Below are positions 7,580 to 15,617 of a DNA stretch of 35,021 nt, in pieces. Every line of letters starts with the position of its first letter. The stretch's first letter is position 1. The stretch covers positions 1-35,021 of the forward strand of contig CANRWW010000026.1 of NCBI GenBank assembly GCA_947643665.1, read 5' to 3'. Both the position numbers and the translations under genes were made by a program. The stretch comes from an uncultured Porphyromonadaceae bacterium. Its GTDB lineage: Bacteria > Bacteroidota > Bacteroidia > Bacteroidales > Muribaculaceae. The notes below the pieces were generated by a model. It did not search any database. It was not told the origin of the DNA and worked only from the letters and a program-made list of their open reading frames with translations.

Positions 7580-9100
7580 ATGAGAAAAGCGACAAGCGCG
7601 GCAATTGCCGTCGCAATAGCATTAGGTGCGTCAGCCGAAGGCTATCAGGTAAACACGTTCAGCGCACGACAAGAGGGTATGGGACATGCAGGAGTGGCAA
7701 TGAAACTCGGTGCGGAAAGCCAGATCTTCAATCCGGCAGGCATGTCGTTGTCAAGGAAAACCATAGATTTTTCCGGTTCGATAAGCGCCATCAAAGCTAC
7801 CGCCACTGCCACATATGAAGGAAAAGAATACACGACAAGCAACAAAATAAGCACCCCTTTGAATGTCTCGGCGGCTTTTAAAGTGTATGACGATTTATAT
7901 GCAGGTGTGACCATCTACACCCCTTATGGTTCATCCATAAATTGGGGAAAGAATTGGCCTGGAGCCATATTGAGCCAATCTGTAGACCTCAAAGTATTCA
8001 CCGTACAGCCCACCGTGAGCTGGAACATACTTCCGAACCTTTCAATAGGTGCCGGACTGATGATCTCATGGGGCAGCGTAAACCTTGACAAGGCACTTGC
8101 GCCATCCAATAATTTCGGGAACCTGATAGACCTGGTCAATGAGTCAAATCAACTGAAATACCAGGCAAGCGTGCTACAAGGAATGCTGACCGGCAATCCT
8201 GTCCAGACCCCGGCACCTGAAAACATCCCTTACACAGACAACGGAGTACCTCCGGCATCTGTAAACCTCAGCGGAAAATCTGAAATCGCAGTAGGAGTTA
8301 ACGTTGGAGCCATGTGGGACATCACCAACCAATGGACTTTGGGTGCCTCTTTCCGCTCCAAAATGAACATGAAAGTAAAAGCCGGCGACGCACGTGTGGA
8401 ATACAACGACGAAATAGCCCGCGCACTGCTCAGCTCCACACTTGACAACCTGAACACCACCAACTTTTCCGCATCAATGCCGTGCCCATATGTCTTTTCA
8501 GTCGGAATAAGCTACAAACCGATTGACCGGCTTATACTGGCCTTTGACGCACAACTCAACGGATGGGGCACATATAAGCAACTTGACATAAATTTCGACC
8601 ATCTTCCCGAATTTGACCAACACCTGAAAAAAGACTATCACAACGCAATGACATACCACCTCGGTGCAGAATATGGTTTAACACGGCGTTTCGATATACG
8701 TGCCGGACTGATGGTTGACACATCCCCATGCAATACCAGCTATTACAACCCTGAGACTCCCGGCATGACAAAAATCGAACCATCGGTCGGCTTCAGCTTC
8801 CGTCCTGTCGGAGGACTTCAGATTGACTTTGCTTTCATGTATGTACATGGAACAGGCACAGACAGCGGAACAGGACAATATGATGACATACTTGCCCACA
8901 GCTTCAACACAAACGTCAAGGAATACAACAAAGGTGTGGAACAATACAATGCCGCCATCGCCATGGCGAATCAAATGGGCTTGAACCTCCCCCAATACCA
9001 AGGGGAAAATTTCCCTGCACTCAATGAGCAGGAAACATTCACTGCCAAATATGCCGCCCATGCCATAATCCCGGCCATCGGAATCAGATATACGTTTTAA
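7580..9100 (+). CDS. FadL/OmpP1-family outer-membrane transport protein
   Basis: A 506-residue outer-membrane beta-barrel. The first about 19 residues are a signal peptide (AVAIALGASA, cleavage before EGYQ). Immediately after comes the FadL family head: a hatch segment with SARQEGMGHAGVA and AESQIFNPAGMS, then repeated amphipathic strands (LYAGVTIYTPYGSS, WTLGASFRSKMNMKV, FSVGISYKPIDRL) and a terminal strand ending in the aromatic residue F. The family imports long-chain fatty acids or other hydrophobic compounds across the outer membrane; the actual substrate is unknown. The gene is monocistronic by context, with its own promoter and a hairpin downstream at 9129-9170, and is divergent from the coiled-coil/zapA genes. 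Confidence 0.92.
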   Translation: MRKATSAAIAVAIALGASAEGYQVNTFSARQEGMGHAGVAMKLGAESQIFNPAGMSLSRKTIDFSGSISAIKATATATYEGKEYTTSNKISTPLNVSAAFKVYDDLYAGVTIYTPYGSSINWGKNWPGAILSQSVDLKVFTVQPTVSWNILPNLSIGAGLMISWGSVNLDKALAPSNNFGNLIDLVNESNQLKYQASVLQGMLTGNPVQTPAPENIPYTDNGVPPASVNLSGKSEIAVGVNVGAMWDITNQWTLGASFRSKMNMKVKAGDARVEYNDEIARALLSSTLDNLNTTNFSASMPCPYVFSVGISYKPIDRLILAFDAQLNGWGTYKQLDINFDHLPEFDQHLKKDYHNAMTYHLGAEYGLTRRFDIRAGLMVDTSPCNTSYYNPETPGMTKIEPSVGFSFRPVGGLQIDFAFMYVHGTGTDSGTGQYDDILAHSFNTNVKEYNKGVEQYNAAIAMANQMGLNLPQYQGENFPALNEQETFTAKYAAHAIIPAIGIRYTF

Positions 9101-9128
9101 GCAAGCGCATACATAATAAGTAAGACAG

Positions 9129-9170
9129 ACCCCGCGGCAGTTGCAAATCAGAAGATGCATGTCGCGGGGT
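9129..9170 (+). terminator. GC-rich hairpin after the FadL-type gene
   Basis: ACCCCGCGGCA (9129-9139) pairs with TGTCGCGGGGT (9160-9170), 11 positions with one G-T, around a 20-base loop. Only a short T stretch follows on either strand, so it may serve both converging genes weakly. Confidence 0.6.
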
Positions 9171-9197
9171 TTCAATATAAATAATATCCTGCAATTT

Positions 9198-9386
9198 TCA
9201 GAACACAAACGGGGCTATGACGGCCGCCACATCCGTATCCTCCCAAAAACTTGCCATAGTCATCCATATCAGCAGAAGAATGACAAGAATCCCCACCCCG
9301 ACATAGATCCACAAATTCCGTTTGTTTTTACGTTCCTGGCCAGAGAACCTGTTATCTCCGATACCTTTATTACGTCTTCTTACCAT
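9198..9386 (-). CDS. small single-pass membrane protein, function unknown
   Basis: 62 residues: a strongly basic head (MVRRRNKG; QERKNKRN) up to about residue 24, one transmembrane helix (about 26-45, IYVGVGILVILLLIWMTM), then a short acidic-to-hydrophobic tail (FWEDTDVAA). I do not recognise the family. Support for being real: it converges on the FadL gene with a hairpin between them, sits alone between two annotated units, and has a one-mismatch promoter box (TAATTTAG, 9409 to 9402) about 15 bases before the ATG. The positive-inside rule predicts a cytoplasmic N terminus. It could still be a chance ORF. Confidence 0.55.
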   Translation of the reverse strand: MVRRRNKGIGDNRFSGQERKNKRNLWIYVGVGILVILLLIWMTMASFWEDTDVAAVIAPFVF

Positions 9387-9510
9387 AATGTGTAAAATTG
9401 TCTAAATTAAAACTGTTGTCATCCCTCACAGCACCTCTGCGAAAGCCGTATACATGGCATATCCGCAGAGATTTTAATATAATAACAGCTCAAAGCCAAG
9501 TATGTTTAAA

Positions 9511-9541
9511 TTTGAGATGTTTGATTAATTTCTTAACTTTG
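9511..9541 (+). promoter_or_regulatory. consensus promoter for the ruvX operon
   Basis: TTTG at 9511-9514, a 19-base spacer, and TAACTTTG at 9534-9541, a full consensus match. Only four bases separate the box from the GTG start of ruvX, so the transcript should begin at or next to the start codon. Confidence 0.75.
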
Positions 9542-9545
9542 CAGT

Positions 9546-9974
9546 GTGGCACGACTTCTATCGATTGACTTTGGGAAAAAGCGGTGCGGCATAGCCGTTA
9601 CCGATACCCTCCAGATTATAGCCAACGGTCTGACAACCGTGGCAACAAGTACGCTCAATGACTTCATCGCATCATATCTTGCGAAGGAGAAAGTAGAGCG
9701 CATAATAGTAGGATTGCCCACCACAATGCGCGGTGAGGAATCTGAATCCATGCGATATATACGGCCAGGAATAGAGAAGTTACGTAAAGTGACTGGTGAA
9801 ATACCTATAGAGTTTTTCGACGAGCGTTTTACATCGGTACTGGCACACAGGGCTATGATTGACGGCGGTATGCGGAAAATGGCACGCCGCGACAAAGCGA
9901 TCGTGGATGAAATATCTGCCACAATAATACTCAATGACTACATTGCCGCCCGGGAGGCCCGTGGAGGAATGTAG
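9546..9974 (+). CDS. ruvX: putative pre-16S rRNA nuclease RuvX (YqgF)
   Basis: A 142-residue RNase H-fold protein of the YqgF family, which processes the 16S rRNA 5' end and was once thought to be a Holliday resolvase. Visible motifs are LLSIDFGKKRCGIAVTD with the first catalytic Asp at 8, VGLPTTMRGEES (about 55-66), FFDERFTS (90-97) and AIVDEISATIIL with Asp 121. The start is GTG: the conserved core begins at residue 4, no earlier ATG is in frame near it, and the promoter box ends only four bases upstream. It is the first gene of ruvX - def - ettA - tamL - HAD phosphatase, with gaps of 31 to 41 bases between genes. Confidence 0.92.
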   Translation: MARLLSIDFGKKRCGIAVTDTLQIIANGLTTVATSTLNDFIASYLAKEKVERIIVGLPTTMRGEESESMRYIRPGIEKLRKVTGEIPIEFFDERFTSVLAHRAMIDGGMRKMARRDKAIVDEISATIILNDYIAAREARGGM

Positions 9975-10015
9975 GCACATCTTTATTATTAAGTAAAGAA
10001 AAGACAAGTCAATAT

Positions 10016-10582
10016 ATGAAATTACCTGTATATCTCTATGGACATCCGGTTCTTAGAGAGATTTCGGAAGAGATAGACACTACCTATCCGGATCTCAAGG
10101 AACTAGTAGCCAACATGTACGAAACCATGTACGCATCCGATGGAGTAGGGCTTGCCGCTCCACAGATCGGACGCAATGACCGTATAGTGGTCATTGACGC
10201 ATCTCCGCTTGCAGAAAACTTCCCTGAATGCGACGGCTTTAAACGCACACTCATAAATCCGGAAATAGAAATTCTTGACGGAGACCAGATAAGCCGCTCT
10301 GAAGGTTGCCTAAGCCTTCCTGGCCTTAGCGAAGACGTAAAACGTGTGGAACATATACTCCTGAAATATTTGGACGAAGATTTTCAGCCACATGAAGAAG
10401 AGATAAGCGGATTTGCCGCCCGTGTGGTGCAACATGAATGCGACCACCTTGAAGGGATCGTATACATGGATCATGTATCTGCGATACGCAAGCAACTCAA
10501 CCGCGGCAAGCTACGCAACATCATGGAGGGAAAGATACGCTGTGAGTATCCTACCAAATGCGCACCCAGAAAAAAGAAATAA
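10016..10582 (+). CDS. def: peptide deformylase
   Basis: 188 residues; removes the formyl group from new N-terminal methionines. All three signature motifs are intact: GVGLAAPQ (43-50), EGCLS with metal ligand C98, and QHECDHLEG with H140 and H144 as ligands and E141 as catalytic base. The tail is basic (KCAPRKKK). It sits between ruvX and ettA, so the operon is biased toward translation and ribosome functions. Confidence 0.97.
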   Translation: MKLPVYLYGHPVLREISEEIDTTYPDLKELVANMYETMYASDGVGLAAPQIGRNDRIVVIDASPLAENFPECDGFKRTLINPEIEILDGDQISRSEGCLSLPGLSEDVKRVEHILLKYLDEDFQPHEEEISGFAARVVQHECDHLEGIVYMDHVSAIRKQLNRGKLRNIMEGKIRCEYPTKCAPRKKK

Positions 10583-10615
10583 TTTCCATCAACGTTAACA
10601 ACAGACCGACAACAT

Positions 10616-12313
10616 ATGGCAGCTCCTAACGCAGACGATAAAAAGATCATATTCTCTATGGTGGGTGTATCTAAAATATACCCTCCGCAGAAACAGGTAC
10701 TTAAAAACATATACCTGTCATTTTTCTATGGCGCGAAAATAGGCATCATAGGCCTAAACGGCTCGGGAAAATCTTCACTGCTCAAAATAATCGCAGGAAT
10801 AGACAAGGACATCCAGGGAGATGTGGTTTTCTCACCGGGATATTCTGTAGGCTACCTGGAACAGGAACCGAAACTTGACCCTGACAAAACGGTAATAGAA
10901 ATAGTGCGCGAAGGTGTGCAGCCTGTGATGGATCTGCTACGCGAATTTGATGAGATAAATGCCGCTTTCGGAGATCCCGACGTTCTGGAGAATCCTGACA
11001 AAATGGATGCGCTCATACAACGCCAAGGCGAATTGCAGGACGCACTGGACGCCGCAGACGCATGGAACATTGATTCAAAGCTCGAACGTGCCATGGATGC
11101 CTTGCAATGCCCTCCCGACGACCAGAAAGTCAACACCCTATCAGGCGGTGAACGCCGCCGCGTGGCTCTCTGCCGGCTGCTTTTGCAACAACCCGACGTG
11201 CTGCTGCTTGACGAACCTACCAACCACTTGGACGCAGAATCCATAGACTGGCTTGAACAGCATCTGCAGCAGTATCCCGGCACAGTCATAGCAATCACCC
11301 ACGACCGATATTTCCTTGACCATGTGGCAGGATGGATCCTCGAACTTGACCGTGGTGAAGGTATCCCCTGGAAAGGCAACTACTCCTCATGGCTCGAACA
11401 GAAAACAAAACGCATGGCCCAGGAGGAAAAACAGGCAAGCAAACGCCGCAAGACACTTGAACGCGAACTTGAGTGGGTGCGCATGGCTCCTAAAGCACGC
11501 CAGGCAAAAGGCAAGGCACGTCTGTCAAGCTCTTACCGTTTGCTTAACGAAGACCAGAAACCCCGCGAGGAACGCTTGGAAATTTTCATCCCGAACGGTC
11601 CTCGCCTGGGCAACAAGGTGATAGAAGCGACCGGGCTGGAAAAATCGTTCGGTAAAAAACAACTCTTCAAAGACCTCAATTTCTCCCTGCCGCCAAACGG
11701 CATTGTGGGCGTAATAGGCCCCAACGGCGCCGGAAAAACCACCCTCTTCCGCCTCATCATGGAACAGGAAAAACCGGATTCCGGGACTTTCGACGTAGGA
11801 GAAACTGTAAAAATAGCCTATGTGGACCAGAGGCACCACGACCTTGTGCCGGAACATTCCGTTTATCAGGTTATCTCGCAAGGCACCGAGAGTTTCCGCA
11901 TGGGTGGGCGCGATGTGAACGCCCGCGCATACCTTTCCAAATTCAATTTTGCCGGAGCCGACCAGGAGAAAAAGATCGGGGTGCTTTCAGGTGGAGAACG
12001 CAACAGGCTCCATCTTGCCATGGCGCTTAAAGAGGAAGGCAATGTGCTCCTGCTTGACGAACCTACCAATGATATTGACGTAAACACCCTGCGCGCGCTA
12101 GAGGAAGGCCTGGAGGCATTTGCCGGGTGTGCCGTGGTAGTAAGCCATGACCGCTGGTTCCTTGACCGCATCTGCACCCACATACTCTCTTTCGAGGGAG
12201 ACGGAAAAGTGGTATTCTACGAAGGTTCCTATTCCGACTATGAGGCATATAAAAAAGCCCAGAACGGAGGCAAGGAACCGCCCCGCCGCCGCTACCGCAA
12301 ACTGATGGAGTAA
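10616..12313 (+). CDS. ettA: ABC-F protein EttA (energy-dependent translational throttle)
   Basis: 565 residues with two ABC domains and no membrane segments. Domain 1: Walker A GLNGSGKSS (46-54), signature LSGGERRRVAL and Walker B LLLDEPTNHLD. An arm subdomain is inserted in domain 1 (about 90-140), and a charged linker joins the two halves (LEQKTKRMAQEEKQ onward). Domain 2: GPNGAGKTT, LSGGERNRLHL and LLLDEPTNDID. EttA binds the ribosomal E site and gates the first elongation step according to ATP level. The N-terminal MVGVSKIYPPQKQVLKNIYLSFF is typical of EttA rather than Uup or resistance ABC-F proteins. The length is close to the 555 of E. coli. Confidence 0.94.
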   Translation: MAAPNADDKKIIFSMVGVSKIYPPQKQVLKNIYLSFFYGAKIGIIGLNGSGKSSLLKIIAGIDKDIQGDVVFSPGYSVGYLEQEPKLDPDKTVIEIVREGVQPVMDLLREFDEINAAFGDPDVLENPDKMDALIQRQGELQDALDAADAWNIDSKLERAMDALQCPPDDQKVNTLSGGERRRVALCRLLLQQPDVLLLDEPTNHLDAESIDWLEQHLQQYPGTVIAITHDRYFLDHVAGWILELDRGEGIPWKGNYSSWLEQKTKRMAQEEKQASKRRKTLERELEWVRMAPKARQAKGKARLSSSYRLLNEDQKPREERLEIFIPNGPRLGNKVIEATGLEKSFGKKQLFKDLNFSLPPNGIVGVIGPNGAGKTTLFRLIMEQEKPDSGTFDVGETVKIAYVDQRHHDLVPEHSVYQVISQGTESFRMGGRDVNARAYLSKFNFAGADQEKKIGVLSGGERNRLHLAMALKEEGNVLLLDEPTNDIDVNTLRALEEGLEAFAGCAVVVSHDRWFLDRICTHILSFEGDGKVVFYEGSYSDYEAYKKAQNGGKEPPRRRYRKLME

Positions 12314-12344
12314 CACTCCTACACCACATCAAGCTACACGACCG

Positions 12345-14726
12345 ATGAACACCCTATTGCGGCGTTGGCTTTATGCATTGTGTGCATTATTGGCTGTATC
12401 ACTTACAACAGGATGCAGTGCCACACGGAATGTGCCACACGGATCTTATCTGCTTGACAAAGTGAGCATAACGGTGGCCGACAGTACACGCATTCCCACA
12501 CGCCCGTTATATAACTACCTGCGGCAAACCCCAAACCACAAGGCTTTGGGGTTTGCCCGGTTACAATTGGGGGTGTACAACATGGCTGGAGACTCCATAG
12601 GACGTTTCAACCGCTGGCTCCGTAAAATAGGGGAACCGCCTGTCATTTATGACCAACAACTTACAGACCAGAGTGTCCGCCAATTACGGCAGGCACTGAT
12701 CAACGGCGGCTACAACGATGCCCGAGTGGAAACCGAACTTGACATGCCCTCAGAAAAGAAAATAGGCATAAACTACAAACTTTACCCTGGTGCGCCACAT
12801 GTAATCGGCACTGTAAAATATGAATTTGAAGATCCTGTAATAGAGGAACTTGTTATATCAGACACGATAGCATGGCCGGCACGGAGCGGAGAAAAACTTG
12901 ACCGCAACCTTCTTGACCGCCAGAGGGGCATGATTGTAGAGAAACTTCGTGACAACGGTTACTTCGCTTTTACAAAAGAACATATCGGATTTATAGCCGA
13001 CACAATAGCCGGGGAGAAAAAAGTGGAACTGACCATGGTGCTGCATAACCCCCGGACCCAGCCGGAAACCACAGACAGCACCGGCTCAGGCAAGGAGGCG
13101 CTAGGAAATCTGATCTTCACATTGCCGAGACATGCACGATACATGTACCGCAAAGTAGTAATAGTACCGGATTTTTCTCCCGGGGACAATTCATCTGACT
13201 TCAATTTCGCCGGGCGTGATACCGTAAATTACGACGGTCTGGAGATACTTTACGGTCCCGATCCATACCTTAGCCCAAAAGCACTTGCAGAACAATGCTT
13301 CATCCGTCCGGGAGAACTATACAGTACTACCGGGATTGACCGCACATATGAGGCACTAAACCGTCTTGCCATATTGCGATATGTAAACATACTCACCCGT
13401 CCGGCGGGGTCAAACGGCAACGAGCAACTGCTTGATACATACATATTGCTTTCACGAACCAAAAAGATGGGCGTAACGCTTGAACTAGAGGGAACCAACT
13501 CCGAAGGCGACCTAGGGGTTGGTGGAGGCATCACATTCCTTCACCGCAACCTTGCCAAAGGTGGCGAACAGTTAAGCGCTAAATTCAGGGGCGCATACGA
13601 GAGCCTTTCCGGCAACCTTGAGGGCCTCATAAACGACAGCTACACGGAACTTGCCGCCGAAGTCGGCATTACATTCCCTACATTCAAAGCCCCGTTTCTC
13701 CGACGCAGTTTCAAACAGAAAGTAAGAGCGTCAACGGAGTTCGCACTCACATTCATGCGACAGGAACGCCCTGAATATACACGAGTTATCGGAGGAGGGA
13801 CATGGCGGTACAAATGGGCTGACCGCTCCAATATGACGCGACGCACATTTGACCTCATAGACATAAACGTAGTGAACCTCCCCCGCTCCACCATTGACTT
13901 CATTGACAAAATAGCACCCGACAACCCCCTGTTGCGCTACAGTTATGAAGACCACTTCATCATGCGCATGGGATATACATGGTACCACACAAATCGCCAG
14001 CCAGCAGCTACAGATCCAGGCAGACAAACGTCCCAGACCGACACCTATACCACACGTGCGTCTGTGGAAACTGCCGGCGCGCTGTTGTATGCCATATCAT
14101 CAATGGTAAACCAACGACGTTCAGACGGTGTATACAAAATACTCGGCATACAATATGCGCAATACCTCAAAGGAGAAATAGACTATACGATCAATCACCG
14201 TTTCACAAACCGCAACTCCATTTCATTCCATGCCGGATTCGGCATAGCATGGCCATATGGCAATTCATCAATGGTACCGTTTGAAAAACGGTTTTATGCC
14301 GGAGGTGCAAACGGCGTACGCGGATGGAGTGTGCGCACATTAGGACCAGGATCATATGACTCCAGAAACTCTGTAAGCAACTTTATAAACCAATGCGGCG
14401 ACATATCGCTGATACTCAATCTCGAATATCGGAATAAGCTGTTCTGGGTATTCGAAGGGGCTGTTTTCATTGATGCAGGCAATATATGGACAATAAAAAA
14501 TTATCCGAATCAACCAGGCGGATTTTTCCGTTTCAAAACTTTCTATAAGGAACTGGCTGCCGCTTACGGAATCGGCATACGTATGGATTTCAATTACTTC
14601 CTACTCCGTTTCGATATGGGTGTAAAAGCCCATAACCCCGGCAAAGGCCAGGAACGATGGCCGATAATACATCCACGTTGGGGACGCGACACTTCGTTCC
14701 ATTTCTCAGTCGGATATCCGTTCTGA
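12345..14726 (+). CDS. BamA/TamA-family outer-membrane assembly lipoprotein (TamL type)
   Basis: 793 residues. A signal peptide ends in a lipobox with C24 (LTTGC), unlike BamA or TamA of proteobacteria, which are not lipidated. This is the TamL form known in Bacteroidota. Periplasmic POTRA-like repeats fill about 35-350, and the Omp85 beta-barrel occupies the C-terminal half. The barrel contains the characteristic NGVRGWSVRTLGPGSY segment (VRG motif), FIDAGNIW and RFDMGVKAHNP, and ends in a terminal SVGYPF with a C-terminal Phe. It should insert or modify outer-membrane proteins together with an inner-membrane TamB-like partner. No tamB lies next to it here, although the two are often adjacent. 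It is the fourth gene of the ruvX operon. Confidence 0.87.
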   Translation: MNTLLRRWLYALCALLAVSLTTGCSATRNVPHGSYLLDKVSITVADSTRIPTRPLYNYLRQTPNHKALGFARLQLGVYNMAGDSIGRFNRWLRKIGEPPVIYDQQLTDQSVRQLRQALINGGYNDARVETELDMPSEKKIGINYKLYPGAPHVIGTVKYEFEDPVIEELVISDTIAWPARSGEKLDRNLLDRQRGMIVEKLRDNGYFAFTKEHIGFIADTIAGEKKVELTMVLHNPRTQPETTDSTGSGKEALGNLIFTLPRHARYMYRKVVIVPDFSPGDNSSDFNFAGRDTVNYDGLEILYGPDPYLSPKALAEQCFIRPGELYSTTGIDRTYEALNRLAILRYVNILTRPAGSNGNEQLLDTYILLSRTKKMGVTLELEGTNSEGDLGVGGGITFLHRNLAKGGEQLSAKFRGAYESLSGNLEGLINDSYTELAAEVGITFPTFKAPFLRRSFKQKVRASTEFALTFMRQERPEYTRVIGGGTWRYKWADRSNMTRRTFDLIDINVVNLPRSTIDFIDKIAPDNPLLRYSYEDHFIMRMGYTWYHTNRQPAATDPGRQTSQTDTYTTRASVETAGALLYAISSMVNQRRSDGVYKILGIQYAQYLKGEIDYTINHRFTNRNSISFHAGFGIAWPYGNSSMVPFEKRFYAGGANGVRGWSVRTLGPGSYDSRNSVSNFINQCGDISLILNLEYRNKLFWVFEGAVFIDAGNIWTIKNYPNQPGGFFRFKTFYKELAAAYGIGIRMDFNYFLLRFDMGVKAHNPGKGQERWPIIHPRWGRDTSFHFSVGYPF

Positions 14727-14761
14727 TGCCGGCAAAACTCACATTGACAATAAAACAACGT

Positions 14762-15412
14762 ATGAAAAAACTCGTGATATTCGATTTAGACGGCACCCTG
14801 CTAAACACGATAGCAGATCTTGGAGCCGCCACAAACTTTGCCCTGGAAAAATGCGGTTATACTACCCATCCGATATCGGCATATCCACGCTTCGTAGGAA
14901 GCGGCATAAGCAAACTAATAGAGAGGGTGCTACCTGAAAGCTGCCGTACACAGGCACAAGTAGACCGCCTCAGACCATATTTCTTCGAGTATTACGGAGA
15001 ACACATGGCCGACGCCACCGAACCGTATCCAGGCATACAGGAACTCCTCAGCCAGCTTACACAACGGGGAGTCAATATTGCCGTGGCGTCCAACAAATAC
15101 CAGGAGGCCGTAGAAAAACTGATCGGCAAGTACTTCCCAGACCTGCCATGGGCAGCCATTGAGGGACAAAAAGATGGCATACCCGTAAAACCGGATCCAT
15201 CAATCGTGTTTGACATACTTGGGAAATGCCCGACTCCAAAAGAAGAAGTATTATATGTCGGTGATTCAGGTATAGATATGGAAACCGCACGGCGGGCCTG
15301 TATCGAATCCGCCGGTGTCACATGGGGATTCCGCCCGGTAAGCGAGTTGCGCGAATACTTCGCTGACAACATAGTTGAATCAACCGGCCAATTGCTCCGT
15401 ATTGCCCTATAA
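14762..15412 (+). CDS. HAD-family phosphatase, phosphoglycolate phosphatase-like
   Basis: 216 residues with a haloacid dehalogenase fold. Motif I is FDLDGTLLNT with catalytic Asp 8 and Asp 10. A helical cap (about 15-80) follows, motif II is VASNK, motif III is the Lys in VKPDP, and motif IV is VGDSGIDMETA. This pattern and cap type fit Gph or PPase-like enzymes acting on small phosphoesters such as 2-phosphoglycolate; the substrate is inferred. The reading frame is open 35 codons further upstream into tamL, but the HAD core starts at ATG 14762, 35 bases after the tamL stop, so I use that start. It is the last gene of the operon, with a T-tailed hairpin at 15438-15466. Confidence 0.88.
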   Translation: MKKLVIFDLDGTLLNTIADLGAATNFALEKCGYTTHPISAYPRFVGSGISKLIERVLPESCRTQAQVDRLRPYFFEYYGEHMADATEPYPGIQELLSQLTQRGVNIAVASNKYQEAVEKLIGKYFPDLPWAAIEGQKDGIPVKPDPSIVFDILGKCPTPKEEVLYVGDSGIDMETARRACIESAGVTWGFRPVSELREYFADNIVESTGQLLRIAL

Positions 15413-15425
15413 GACATACAACCAG

Positions 15426-15466
15426 CTTCACACATTGTCAGATCATGCATCTGATGAAGATTTTTT
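15426..15466 (+). terminator. terminator of the ruvX - HAD phosphatase operon
   Basis: The inner stem TCAGAT/ATCTGA (15438-15443 with 15449-15454) closes the loop CATGC. An outer stem CTTCA/TGAAG (15426-15430 with 15455-15459) extends it across a bulge. Six T follow at 15461-15466. The arms are short, but the geometry is right. Confidence 0.55.
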
Positions 15467-15509
15467 AACTTACTTGAAGCGGTAACTTCTTTATTAGCGA
15501 AAAAAGCCG

Positions 15510-15517
15510 TAACTTTG
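15510..15517 (+). promoter_or_regulatory. promoter box for the AspT/YidE-type transporter gene
   Basis: TAACTTTG followed by CAG, the common form of the Bacteroidota -7 element. At the -33 spacing only TTCT is present (19-base spacer). The predicted leader is about 95 bases, with no ORF or clear hairpin seen in it. Confidence 0.55.
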
Positions 15518-15617
15518 CAGCCACAATATCCTATTGCAATCTGCGACCGCCATATTTTCGCGGCACCGTCATTCAAAAAAGAAAAGTCTTTCATATATCT
15601 AAGGTAAAAAGAAACAA

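Noticed and set aside
8678-9208. 176-codon minus-strand frame
   Set aside because: Shadow of the FadL-type gene; it also spans the terminator hairpin.
10852-11379. 175-codon minus-strand frame
   Set aside because: Antisense to the first ABC domain of ettA; Ser/Arg-rich shadow.
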